Assembly (NCBI GenBank): GCA_007120915.1
Contig: SKMT01000327.1
Coordinates: 1-14,368, forward strand
DNA length: 14,368 nucleotides
Reading direction: 5' to 3'
Source: Myxococcales bacterium
GTDB lineage: Bacteria > Myxococcota_A > Bradymonadia > Bradymonadales > Bradymonadaceae
Every line of letters starts with the position of its first letter. The stretch's first letter is position 1. The notes under the pieces were generated by a model that made no database searches, was not told the origin of the DNA, and was given only the letters and a program-made list of their open reading frames with translations. The translations under genes and the position numbers were made by a program. Positions 1 through 7,617 of this stretch are shown in pieces.

Positions 1-3000
1 AAAACGGCTGAAACACCGTCGCATCCGCCACCGCCGTGCCCATCGCCCCCGAAGCTGACACCGCCGTCGCGTCGATCTTCCAGTTCGTGATCGAATCGGC
101 CATCTCCAGATCCACCGTCTTGGCGCCGTCCTCGCCGGTGATCACGATGTCGCTGAATAGCGTCTCCGGGAAGTATTCGCGCACTGCGATCTCTTCGTCG
201 TCTTCGCTTTCCGGGAAGGCACCGCCGCCACCCATCATTTCGAGGCCCCCTCCCTGCGCGACAGCGTCCTCTTGCTCCGCAAAACGATCGACAGCCTCGG
301 CTTCGACCGTCTCGTGGCCCTTCTGATCCGCCAGAATTCCGAACCCGGTGAGTGTTAACGACACGACCAGCGATGCCGAAGCGACCAGCAGCCCCGACGC
401 CACTAGATACCGTCGCTCAACGAGGGCGCGTCCTCCCAGGTACATCAGCGACACCACGAGGACGACGATGGCGACACCGAGTAGAAGTTCACCGCCCGTG
501 CCGAGCCCAGTCCCACCACCAAGAAGTGCCGTCAGAACAAAAAGCCCCACAGCCCCTGCGACAATCCCCCAGAACGACGCTCCATCGTCTCTCGATGCCA
601 CTGCACAACTGACGTAAAACCAGGCCAATACGGAAGCCGCCCCCGATACCAGCAGTATCTCTCCGGGTTGAGCATCGGCGGTGAGCCCAAAGATCACTAC
701 CCCAATCAACGCAATCGCCACCGTGGCTCCCGCTCCCGTCAACATCGCCCGAAGCCGCCTCGTCATCGGCGTTTTTCCATCGCCATGCAGAGCGATCCAT
801 ACCGGCACTATCGCAGCCAGCCAGAACAACACCGCCGGCACCACCATCTGCTGCTCTACTGCCGCCATCGCGCCGACCATCAGCCCCACCGCGCCCATGA
901 TCGCCGGGCCCAGCGCATCCAACCATCGGTTCTCCTTCAACCACCGGCCCACTGTAGTGGCTAACGCGAAACCGACCCCGGCGTAAACCACGGCAATGCT
1001 GTCTCCCCAGGAAGCGGGTGTTTGTTGGATGGAAAACGCGTCCTGCCACAGCAATAAGGTGAGCATAATCGCCACCCAGAATCCCCAGATCGCCGCCAGC
1101 CCGGCCAGAAATCGTCGATCGACCCGGTTTCTGGCAATCCAGAGCGAAACCCCGGGGATTGCTACAAACAGCACCAGTGCTACACCGATCATCGCGTTGT
1201 CGGACGAGGCAGGTGAGACAGTCAATTCGCGCACGAGATTCTCAGCCCCCACAAACACCAGGAACACCCCGACGGCGACGATCACCATCGCCACCAATCC
1301 CACCACCGCTTCATTCGCCTTCTCAAGCGGTTCTCTCGTCCGATCCCGGTGGGCAAACACCCACGCCAGAAAGGCCAGCGGAATCATCAGCAGAAAGAAC
1401 AACGCGAGCAACGTGTTGCGCTCGGCATGCTTACGCTGAAAGTCGCGAATCGAGTTGATCACACGGCTATCGAGCGCCGTCGTCGGCTCCACATCGGCGT
1501 AGGCCATCCCGCAGGTGTATTCGATCTCCTGCGGAGGTTCAGCGCCGGTTTCGACGCCGGTGTACATCCAGGCCGTCGGCTCCAGCAGGTCCCGCTCCAC
1601 CCCGAAATGCGCGGCCATGAGCTCCTCGCGGTCGTCACCGCCCACGGCAAACACCGCTTCGTCGACCACGTCCAGCCCCACCGACGCTTCCACGGCCTCT
1701 CCATCCTCCCGGGTCTGCACCTCGAACTGGACCGACTCGCCGGGTCGAAACTCATCGGCACTCGGCGCCAGCGCCACCTCCAGCGCTTCGGCGTCGCCGA
1801 CGGGCACCAGCGCCGCCGTGCGCGTCACATTTCCCCCGTCCGTAATCGTCCATGCCCGGATCTCGAGCATTCCCACCATCTCGGGGTCGACGTCGAAGTC
1901 GAACGCCCCGTGGTGGTCCTCCAACTCCACCGTCTTCGTGGAGTGGACCCGCCCACCTCCGGCCAGTTCCACGTAGACGTTGCCGTCGGACCTGCTCGCG
2001 ACCAGCTCGGCAGCTACGGTGTCGCCGACCTCGTATTCAGCCCGCTCCACCACCAATCCCAGATTCCGCAACTCCTCGGAACTGAAGGAGATCTCAGTCT
2101 CTGCTTTACGCTCGATCCTATCCGACTCATCGCCGTCGACGGGCTGGCCCGACCGGGCCGACACGTCCCACAACTGGTCGGCCAGCCGCCCCTTCTCATC
2201 GGCCTTCACCTGCACGGCCCCAAAGCCGTTTTCATCGGTCTCGACAGTCAGTTCCTCCCCATCCTGCGTTGTGATTTCGACCGTCGCGGCGATGGGCAGC
2301 CCCTCCGGAGTTCGCGTGGTGATCCAGACGTCGTTTTTCGTCTCCACCACCAGCTTTCCCCCCGCCGGGATCGCCTCCACGATGATCTGCTGATCGGACA
2401 CGGTCAGCTCCTCGACCGTCGTCTCCTCGTCGCCGGCGTCGTCGGTGACATCGACCTGCACCGTCGCAAGCCCGAGCTGGTCGTCGTCGGAGGCGGCGAC
2501 GAAGTAGTCCGGAAGCCGCATCTCGACAACCGCACGACCCTCATCGTCGAGCTGGCCCTCGATGGTCTCGAAAGTCTCCATCTCGCCGACGTAACTGGCT
2601 CCTTCGATCTCGAATTGTCCTCCGGCGACGGGCTCACCGAAGAAATACTCCGCCTCGATGTCGACCTCGAACGTCTCTCCCGGCGCGAACGCCTCGCCCC
2701 GCGGATCGACGCTTACCTCAAACTGCGGCAGCGTGTACTGCTCGACCTCCACCTCGCGCACCTGCGACGCATCCTCGTATTCGACGCGAATCCGGTAGGT
2801 ACCCTCCTGGGCGACGTCGGCGACAGGAAACGTCGTCTGGACCATGCCGAACCGATTTGTCTCCAGCTTGCGGTCGTAAAACAGCGTCCCCTCCGGGTCC
2901 TCCACCTGCACCGACACTTCGTCCTCCACCGGCTCGGCGCCGAGTTGACGGGCGATCCCTCGGATCTCGATGTCCTGGCCGGGCTGGTAGCGCGGTTTGT

Positions 3001-3418
3001 CCGTCTGCACCAACACCGAGTACTCGCGAAGCACCCGAAACCGAGTCTGAGGACCGATTTCATCGGACCTGTCGCCGATGTTGGCGCGCACCTGAACGTC
3101 TCCCTCCTCCTGTGGCGCCTCCACATCGGCGACGAAGAGCCCCGCCTCGTCGGTGGTCCCCTCGGCGATCGGCGTCTCATCGTCACCGACGTACACCTTC
3201 ACCGGCTCATCGGCCTTCGGCTCCCCGTCTTCTGCGCCCACCACCACTTGAGCCTGCATCGGCGCCCCAGGCGCGACCTCGTCGGCGATCTGAAGCACGG
3301 CATGCACGTCGGCATGCCGGTCGTCCAACGTCCCCACCCACCAGGAGTAGCCCGACCAGGCCAGCAGAATCAGCACCACCGCCACACCGAAAATTTTCGC
3401 CCAACTCGATCCGTTCAT
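1..3418 (-). CDS. Alpha-2-macroglobulin family (MG2 domain) protein with internal polytopic membrane module, 3' end outside window
   Basis: The frame is open from ATG at 3418 to the left edge (1139 residues, no stop), so the C-terminus, including any thioester CxEQ, is not visible. A signal-anchor helix lies at about residues 7-27 and has no lipobox Cys. Beta-rich MG-like domains follow, with the MG2 signature TDKPRYQPGQ near residue 138 and the A2M motif VVDEAVFAVG near 580-592. About twelve hydrophobic segments fill residues 668-1028. A Gly/acidic linker leads to YFPET at 1082 and DSITNWK, the start of the A2M domain. A2M proteins trap or inhibit proteases, and bacterial ones sit in the periplasm. 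The Shine-Dalgarno AGGGA lies 6-7 nt upstream of the start. The gene is divergent from the amidohydrolase, and no pbpC partner is seen in the window. A2M membership is firm; the function of the membrane module is unknown. Confidence 0.93.
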   Translation of the reverse strand, partial: MNGSSWAKIFGVAVVLILLAWSGYSWWVGTLDDRHADVHAVLQIADEVAPGAPMQAQVVVGAEDGEPKADEPVKVYVGDDETPIAEGTTDEAGLFVADVEAPQEEGDVQVRANIGDRSDEIGPQTRFRVLREYSVLVQTDKPRYQPGQDIEIRGIARQLGAEPVEDEVSVQVEDPEGTLFYDRKLETNRFGMVQTTFPVADVAQEGTYRIRVEYEDASQVREVEVEQYTLPQFEVSVDPRGEAFAPGETFEVDIEAEYFFGEPVAGGQFEIEGASYVGEMETFETIEGQLDDEGRAVVEMRLPDYFVAASDDDQLGLATVQVDVTDDAGDEETTVEELTVSDQQIIVEAIPAGGKLVVETKNDVWITTRTPEGLPIAATVEITTQDGEELTVETDENGFGAVQVKADEKGRLADQLWDVSARSGQPVDGDESDRIERKAETEISFSSEELRNLGLVVERAEYEVGDTVAAELVASRSDGNVYVELAGGGRVHSTKTVELEDHHGAFDFDVDPEMVGMLEIRAWTITDGGNVTRTAALVPVGDAEALEVALAPSADEFRPGESVQFEVQTREDGEAVEASVGLDVVDEAVFAVGGDDREELMAAHFGVERDLLEPTAWMYTGVETGAEPPQEIEYTCGMAYADVEPTTALDSRVINSIRDFQRKHAERNTLLALFFLLMIPLAFLAWVFAHRDRTREPLEKANEAVVGLVAMVIVAVGVFLVFVGAENLVRELTVSPASSDNAMIGVALVLFVAIPGVSLWIARNRVDRRFLAGLAAIWGFWVAIMLTLLLWQDAFSIQQTPASWGDSIAVVYAGVGFALATTVGRWLKENRWLDALGPAIMGAVGLMVGAMAAVEQQMVVPAVLFWLAAIVPVWIALHGDGKTPMTRRLRAMLTGAGATVAIALIGVVIFGLTADAQPGEILLVSGAASVLAWFYVSCAVASRDDGASFWGIVAGAVGLFVLTALLGGGTGLGTGGELLLGVAIVVLVVSLMYLGGRALVERRYLVASGLLVASASLVVSLTLTGFGILADQKGHETVEAEAVDRFAEQEDAVAQGGGLEMMGGGGAFPESEDDEEIAVREYFPETLFSDIVITGEDGAKTVDLEMADSITNWKIDATAVSASGAMGTAVADATVFQPF

Positions 3419-3530
3419 CACGCCGTCCCTGCTCGATGATCGTTGCCGTGAAGGATTCGCAAGTGTAGACGATGGACGACCCACCGGTCGAGGTAACCTC
3501 GCCGACCCAAGACTCACGACCCGAGACACC

Positions 3531-5060
3531 ATGCTCATCGAACACCCCACCATCTACCTGGACGCCGCCGGCGAACGAACCGACGCGCTGCTGATCCGCG
3601 ACGGGCGGGTACAGGCCACCGGCGACGACGCCCGCCACGCCGCCAGTTCCGACGACGAGACGATCCGGCCCGACGCCGCATGTCTCTTCCCGGCGCTGGG
3701 CGACGCTCACATCCACCTGTGGGGATTCGGCCTTCGCGTCGGCACCGTCGATCTGCGGGGGATGAACGCCGACGAGGCGCTCGATGCCCTCGCCGACGCC
3801 ACACCGCGCGACGACAGATGGGTGCTCGCGGCGAACCTGGACGAACATCAGTTCGACGACGGCCAGAATCTGACGCGAAAACAGCTCGACACCCTGTTCC
3901 CCTCCACGCCGGTGTGCATCCACCGGGTCGACCGCCACGCGGTGTGGGTGAACACCGAGGCGCTTCACCGCACCCGCTTCGACCAGATCTACAACCCCTC
4001 CGAGGCGGGCCACGTCGAACGCGACGCCGACGGCGAGCCCACGGGCCGGCTCGTCGATGCCGCCGCCCAAACGCTGACCGCCGCCATGCCCCAGGCCGAC
4101 ATCGCCGAAGACCGGCAGATGTTTCTCGACTCGGCGAGGCGACTGCACAACCTGGGCGTTCGCTTCTGCACCATCGCTTTCTGTTCGGTCGCTCACCTCG
4201 AGATGCTCACCGACCTCGCCGACGACGGGAAGCTGCCCCTCCACGTCGATGTCCTCGTCGACGGGCGGGACCCCGACTTCGACCGCTTTCTTCGCGAAGG
4301 CCCCATCCACCGCCCCCGACTGCGCGCCGCCGGCGTCAAATTCTTCGCCGACGGCGCACTCGGCTCCGCCGGCGCCCACCTGCTCGAACCCTACCGCCAG
4401 GGCGGCACGGGACTGCGGATGCACCCCGAGGGATTTCTAAAGCGCCGCATCCCGGAGCTGATGGAAGACCACGGCCTGCAGTTGGCAGTACACGCCATCG
4501 GCGACGCCGCCGCCCGCGAAGTACTCGACGCCTTCGAGGCCGTCTCACCGGCGGTGCGAAAGAAACTTCGCCCCCGCCTGGAACACGCCCAGATCGTCGC
4601 CGAATCAGACCAGCCCCGATTCGCCGAGTTGGATGTCATCGCCAGCATCCAGCCGATTCACCTACACAGCGACGCCCCCTGGGCCCCCAAAAAATTGCAG
4701 GACCACCAGCTTCGCCGACTCTTCCCCTGGCAGAGGCTCAAACCGGCTACCTTCGCCGCCGGAAGCGACTTCCCCATCGACGACATCAACCCCTGGCACG
4801 GCGTCGCCGCCGCCATCACCCGCCGCGGCGCCGACGGCGAACCCTTCCGCCCCGACCAGGCACTGAGCCGACAAGAGATCCTCGCCGCCTACACCACTGG
4901 CGCCGCCTTCGCGTCCCACTGCGAAGGCGACTTCGGCCGCCTCACCGAGGGACACCGAGGAGCCGTCATCGCCCTCGACACCGACCCCTTCGGCGCCGAG
5001 CCCGAACAAATCTGGGATCTTCAGACCTGTAAACTCGAAGTCGCACCCGGCAACAGATAG
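3531..5060 (+). CDS. YtcJ-type amidohydrolase (amidohydrolase family 3)
   Basis: This is a 509-residue metal-dependent hydrolase of the amidohydrolase superfamily. A short N-terminal beta-sandwich part (LIEHPTIYLDAAGERTDALL) precedes the TIM-barrel metal motif H60-I-H62 (GDAHIHLWGFG). Other family landmarks are K270 in GVKFFADGALGSAGA, H321 in VHAIGDAA, H352 in LEHAQ and D413 in AGSDFPIDDINP. A C-terminal sandwich ends with the EGHRGAVIALDTDPF block typical of YtcJ proteins. Family members cleave C-N bonds of amides or cyclic ureides, but the substrate cannot be read from the sequence. No signal peptide is seen, so it is probably cytoplasmic. The start was chosen because residue 1 begins the family's N-terminal strand; no strong Shine-Dalgarno is present. 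It is transcribed alone, with 112 bp separating it from the divergent A2M-like gene. Confidence 0.93.
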   Translation: MLIEHPTIYLDAAGERTDALLIRDGRVQATGDDARHAASSDDETIRPDAACLFPALGDAHIHLWGFGLRVGTVDLRGMNADEALDALADATPRDDRWVLAANLDEHQFDDGQNLTRKQLDTLFPSTPVCIHRVDRHAVWVNTEALHRTRFDQIYNPSEAGHVERDADGEPTGRLVDAAAQTLTAAMPQADIAEDRQMFLDSARRLHNLGVRFCTIAFCSVAHLEMLTDLADDGKLPLHVDVLVDGRDPDFDRFLREGPIHRPRLRAAGVKFFADGALGSAGAHLLEPYRQGGTGLRMHPEGFLKRRIPELMEDHGLQLAVHAIGDAAAREVLDAFEAVSPAVRKKLRPRLEHAQIVAESDQPRFAELDVIASIQPIHLHSDAPWAPKKLQDHQLRRLFPWQRLKPATFAAGSDFPIDDINPWHGVAAAITRRGADGEPFRPDQALSRQEILAAYTTGAAFASHCEGDFGRLTEGHRGAVIALDTDPFGAEPEQIWDLQTCKLEVAPGNR

Positions 5061-5093
5061 GCTGCGGCTCAGTTGCGACGACGAAATATGAAA

Positions 5094-5221
5094 TCTCACA
5101 GGACATCGTAATTCTGGGTTTTAGGCCCATGTGTGGCTTGTCCCACTCCACGCACCCCACTCTAGAAGTCTTACACGACATCGCTATTCTGGGTTTTAGG
5201 CCCATGTGCGGCTTGTCCCAC
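5094..5221. repeat. Two 53-bp imperfect direct repeats, 75-bp period
   Basis: Copy 1 (5094-5146) and copy 2 (5169-5221) agree at 48 of 53 positions by eye. Both contain ATTCTGGGTTTTAGGCCCAT followed by a GGCTTGTCCCAC block. Copy 1 breaks off after CCCAC. Copy 2 continues into ATGGG, completing a hairpin, and then into a tail shared with the repeats at 8394-8602. The pair lies directly downstream of the amidohydrolase stop. On the minus strand both copies would encode WDKPHMGLKPRI, but the frame runs on into antisense of the amidohydrolase, so this reads as a DNA repeat and not a gene. Confidence 0.85.
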
Positions 5222-5245
5222 ATGGGAATACGTTTGTGTTGCTAC
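5201..5245 (+). repeat. CTTGT-loop hairpin with conserved 3' tail
   Basis: The left arm CCCATGTG (5201-5208), a bulged C and GG pair with CC and CACATGGG (5217-5226) around the loop CTTGT (5212-5216). The following bases, GAATACGTTTGTGTTGCTAC (5226-5245), resemble the GTTTGGGCTGCTAC tail after each hairpin at 8394-8602. This places it in the same repeat family despite an unrelated stem sequence. Confidence 0.75.
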
Positions 5246-5270
5246 CTCCACGGACCCCCATCTTTTAGCT

Positions 5271-5318
5271 CGACGGGCTTGTCCCGTCGGAGTGCTGCGG
5301 CGGGACAGGCCCGCCGCA
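5271..5318. repeat. Inverted doublet of REP-like hairpins
   Basis: Hairpin one is CGACGGG (5271-5277), loop CTTGT, CCCGTCG (5283-5289). Hairpin two, 6 bp further on, is TGCGGCGGG (5296-5304), loop ACAGG, CCCGCCGCA (5310-5318). Read on the minus strand, the second has loop CCTGT, so the two are opposite orientations of one hairpin type, like paired REP elements (BIMEs). Both stems are perfect. The nearest T-run (5337-5342) is too far away for an ordinary intrinsic terminator. Confidence 0.8.
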
Positions 5319-5717
5319 AACAGCGGGGTAGGGGCCATTTTTCTAGCTGCTCAAACTTTCTCCCCTGGCGGATAAACCGCGCAGGAGCCGTCGGGCTCTA
5401 CGACTTCATCACCAGGGGAAACACGACCAGATCCGGAGTCGAGCGCTTTTGCTGCGAACACCTGGCGGGCAGACAGGGGGCGCGCACCCACACTACGTCG
5501 ACTCAACCAAGCCGCCCCCTCACCAGATAACCCACTGAAATCCCACACTTTTATCACCATAAACCCCATGCTACGGTTCCGATAACGAACCGGTGCGGCT
5601 TCATTGCGACGGCGCCACACGAGACGCGGAAACGCTGCAGCGCGGGACCGCTGAGACGCGAAGGGCGCGAAACGCGGAGGATGTTGAGACGCTGAACATG
5701 AGGCGCGAAACGCTGAC

Positions 5718-6002
5718 CGCGGAGCGCGGAAGAGGCACACGGACGAGGCGCGGTAGGCGCTGAGAGGTGCGACGAGCCGTGCCGATTCGGGATGCCGATG
5801 ATTGTTTCGGCGCTGTTTTCCTCCCGATTTATCATGAACCGGGTCTGTAACCTGAGAATGAGCGAACTTCAGTGGCACATGGGAATGCAACATGTCGGAT
5901 CAGGAGGGGTACGTACCAGCTAAATGGGGAGGCGTAACCCCCGACGTTCGCACCTCCCAGCGCCTTCAGCGCCTCGTCCGTGTGCCTCTTCCGCGCTCCG
6001 CG
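5718..6002. repeat. 55-bp inverted repeat in GCG-rich degenerate tract
   Basis: The arms are 5718-5772 and 5948-6002. The first 34 bp of arm 1 (to 5751) are perfectly complementary to the end of arm 2, and 52 of 55 positions match overall by eye. Flanking sequence on both sides is made of related words (CGCGGAG, CGCGAAG / CTCCGCG, CTTCGCG), so the arms sit within a larger degenerate inverted tract. The 175-bp loop carries the palindrome GGTACGTACC (5908-5917) next to AGGAGGGG, but no credible ORF. Confidence 0.85.
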
Positions 6003-6148
6003 ACCAGCGCTCCGCGTTCAATTTCCGCGTCCTCCGTGTCTCCGCGAGATCCGCGTCTTCGCGCCTCCACGGACTCCGCGCAGGATCCGTCGTCGCAATC
6101 AAGCAGCCCCCTGACGAACCTCCACGGTCGAGTCTGTCGGAACCAGCA

Positions 6149-7180
6149 ATGAGCACCCTTCGCCTTTTGACCATCATTACCCTTGCCGCGTCGCTTCTCT
6201 CCTGCGCGACACAGCCGGCGGAACCATCGGCTGCGCCATCGTCTGGCGAGAAACAGACCGAAGAAACCGCCGTCGAAGCCCCTCGCTGCGACGACATCGT
6301 GCGCCTGGAGCCTTCACAGCCCATCGCCCAGGTAAGCTGGATGATGACCGGCGCCGACACCACGCACATCGACTACCGCATCCCCGCCGGCACAAACGGC
6401 GAATGGACATCCTGGCGCCCCGTGGAGCTGACCTTCCGCGAGGGGGATGCCTACAACGCCCGCGTCGTACTCGATACTCCGGCCGACACCATCGAACTGC
6501 GAGGCGGCGACGAGCTGCACAACGCCCAGTTCAGCCTCCAGTCCCACCCCACCGCCCGCCGCCCTGCCCTCGACGAGCACTCCGCACAACGCCCCGAAAT
6601 CGCCCGCGCCTGCTCCGAGAACGACATCTACCTGGTCGCCGCCGGTGACGACGACCAGACACACCGCCCACCGAACGATCTGGTGGTCCCCCGCGAGAAA
6701 TGGGGCGCCATCGCCCCCGACAGGGTCTGCCGCAAGATCGCCGATCCCTACCGCATCACCTTCCACCACACCTTCGTGCCCGACGCCGGCGACGACCCCG
6801 CCCGGGCCACCCGCCAGATCCAGAGCTTTCATCTCAACGAACGGGGCTGGTGCGACATCGGCTACCACTTCCTGATCGGCGCCGACGGCCGGATCTTCGA
6901 GGGCAGCGCCGTGCCTCACCGGCTCGCCGCACACGTAGGCGACGAAAACGAGGGCAACGTCGGCATCGCCTTCATCGGCGACTACACCGACCAAAAGCCC
7001 ACCGACGCGCAAACCCGCGCCGCCGTCGAGCTGGTCGACTGGCTGCACCACACCTACGACATCGAACTGAGCCGCCAGGCCATCCGCGGCCACGGCGAGT
7101 GGCCCGGACAGTCCACCGCCTGCCCCGGCGACGGCCTGCGGCCATTGATCGACGAGATCGTACATTTCGCGGAGCGCTGA
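6149..7180 (+). CDS. PGRP/Amidase_2-domain lipoprotein, probable N-acetylmuramoyl-L-alanine amidase
   Basis: The 343-residue product starts with a lipoprotein signal peptide (MSTLRLLTIITLAASLLSC, lipobox LLSC, Cys19), so it should be lipid-anchored and act on peptidoglycan in the periplasm. A Pro/Ser/Glu-rich linker is followed by a beta-rich N-terminal domain (about 35-165) with an 'SWRPVEL' element like those preceding PGRP domains in secreted bacterial amidases. The Amidase_2/PGRP domain spans about 185-343. Visible zinc and catalytic residues are H206 or H207 in FHHT, Tyr in the GYHF motif, H315 in GHGEW and C325 in ACPGD. AAHVGDENEGNVGIAFIGDY is a family hallmark. ATG 6149 was preferred to upstream in-frame starts because it begins the signal peptide; those upstream lie in repeat DNA. 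The stop codon lies inside the first heptamer of a repeat array. Confidence 0.92.
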   Translation: MSTLRLLTIITLAASLLSCATQPAEPSAAPSSGEKQTEETAVEAPRCDDIVRLEPSQPIAQVSWMMTGADTTHIDYRIPAGTNGEWTSWRPVELTFREGDAYNARVVLDTPADTIELRGGDELHNAQFSLQSHPTARRPALDEHSAQRPEIARACSENDIYLVAAGDDDQTHRPPNDLVVPREKWGAIAPDRVCRKIADPYRITFHHTFVPDAGDDPARATRQIQSFHLNERGWCDIGYHFLIGADGRIFEGSAVPHRLAAHVGDENEGNVGIAFIGDYTDQKPTDAQTRAAVELVDWLHHTYDIELSRQAIRGHGEWPGQSTACPGDGLRPLIDEIVHFAER

Positions 7181-7271
7181 GCGCTCGGCGCTTGGCGCTT
7201 GGCGCTTGGCGCTGGGCTCTGGGTGCTGGGCGCTGGGTGCCGGGTGCTGGGCTCTTGGCGCTGGGTGCTGA
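7174..7271 (+). repeat. Array of 14 degenerate heptamers (GCGCTTG/GCGCTGG/GTGCTGG)
   Basis: Fourteen consecutive 7-mers can be read in register from 7174 to 7271: GCGCTGA, GCGCTCG, GCGCTTG three times, then variants such as GCGCTGG, GCTCTGG, GTGCTGG and GCTCTTG. Variation is concentrated at positions 2-3 and 5-7. The first unit contains the amidase stop codon. A complementary array lies at 7456-7539. Confidence 0.9.
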
Positions 7272-7276
7272 GTCGC

Positions 7277-7365
7277 GAGCCGCAGGCAAAGGTCGACGGG
7301 GGACTCAACATCTTCTCCCCGGGGGGAAGTGGCCTGAGCCGCAGGCGAAGGTCGATGGGGGGACT
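7277..7365. repeat. Direct repeat of about 29 bp flanking a palindromic CTTC/GAAG block
   Basis: The segments 7277-7305 and 7336-7365 both read GAGCCGCAGGC, then AAGGTCGA, then a G-run and ACT, with few differences. Between them lies 7308-7334, a near-palindromic CTTCTCCCC/GGGGGGAAG block. Its reverse complement recurs at 12968-12994 with one mismatch in 27 bases. The whole segment forms the loop between the two heptamer arrays. Confidence 0.75.
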
Positions 7366-7455
7366 GGCGCTACAGTAACCTCCCACCTCCAAAACAAGCA
7401 CAACCCGCCGCCCGTCCTCAACGCCTCCCACGGGTGCCTCCTCCACGCTCCACGT

Positions 7456-7539
7456 CCAGCACCCAGAGCCCAGAACCCAGCGCCAAGCACCCAGCGCCAA
7501 GAGCCAAGCGCCCAGCCCCCAGCGCCCAGAGCCAAGCGC
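7456..7539 (-). repeat. Inverted array of 12 degenerate heptamers (CCAGCGC/CAAGCGC)
   Basis: Twelve consecutive 7-mers in register (CCAGCAC, CCAGAGC, CCAGAAC, CCAGCGC, CAAGCAC and so on) are the reverse complement of the array at 7174-7271. The two arrays therefore form a long imperfect inverted repeat with a loop of 184 bp. The array ends about 78 bp before the DUF1566 lipoprotein gene. Confidence 0.9.
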
Positions 7540-7606
7540 CCCCTGTTGAGCAGCACCGCTCCAGCCGCTACGCTGACCCGGCCGTTTCACACTCACTGCC
7601 CATGCT

Positions 7607-7611
7607 GAGGG
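7607..7611 (+). promoter_or_regulatory. Ribosome binding site deciding the start of the DUF1566 lipoprotein
   Basis: GAGGG abuts ATG 7612 with no spacer but lies 6 nt before ATG 7618. The latter is the better placed start, so 7618 was used. Confidence 0.6.
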
Positions 7612-7617
7612 ATGCCC

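Larger units (their letters stand above)
5061..6148. other. 1.1-kb non-coding, repeat-rich intergenic region
   Basis: I find no convincing gene here. From left to right it holds two 53-bp direct repeats (5094-5221), a bulged CTTGT hairpin (5201-5226), an inverted pair of hairpins (5271-5318), and a looser stem (CCCCTGG at 5362-5368 with CCAGGGG at 5412-5418). A relatively AT-rich patch follows near 5540-5600. Then comes a long tract of GCG/CTCCGCG-like words containing a 55-bp inverted repeat (arms 5718-5772 and 5948-6002), and a perfect GGTACGTACC palindrome at 5908-5917 in its loop. The upstream promoter of the amidase lipoprotein must lie in or near this tract, but I could not pick out a clear -35/-10 pair. 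Confidence 0.75.

Noticed and set aside
1..3418. Two genes (an MG-domain protein and a membrane protein) fused by sequencing error
   Set aside because: The frame is continuous through both junctions without a stop, and the order MG domains, linker, helices, linker, YFPET matches the expected A2M domain order on either side of the insert.
1349..3439. A 696-codon open frame on the plus strand
   Set aside because: It is the codon-aligned antisense of the A2M-like gene. Its translation is rich in His/Arg/Leu without any domain, while the minus frame gives clear MG2 and A2M motifs.
3207..4424. A 405-codon minus-strand frame
   Set aside because: It is antisense to the amidohydrolase and an alternative frame of the A2M-like gene start; Val/Gly/Asp-rich with no motif.
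3680..5032. A 450-codon plus-strand frame
   Set aside because: Arg/Pro-rich frame-shifted reading of the amidohydrolase, whose own frame holds all the catalytic motifs.
4966..5223. A minus-strand frame encoding WDKPHMGLKPRI twice
   Set aside because: The repetition reflects the DNA direct repeats at 5094-5221. The rest is antisense to the amidohydrolase C-terminus.
5271..5342. Intrinsic terminator made of the two hairpins and TTTTTT
   Set aside because: The T-run begins about 18 bases after the second stem. The inverted-doublet structure and shared loop fit a REP-type repeat better.
5351..5893. A 180-codon minus-strand frame in the large spacer
   Set aside because: Much of it crosses the degenerate GCG-word tract and one arm of the inverted repeat. 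No recognisable domain; the last part (ending VYPPGEKV) could be a relict, but nothing supports it.
5892..6152. An 86-codon plus-strand frame whose TGA overlaps the amidase ATG
   Set aside because: The ATGA overlap looks like translational coupling, but the frame runs through the inverted-repeat arm and low-complexity CTCCGCG words, giving a Ser/Arg/Pro-rich product without homology features.
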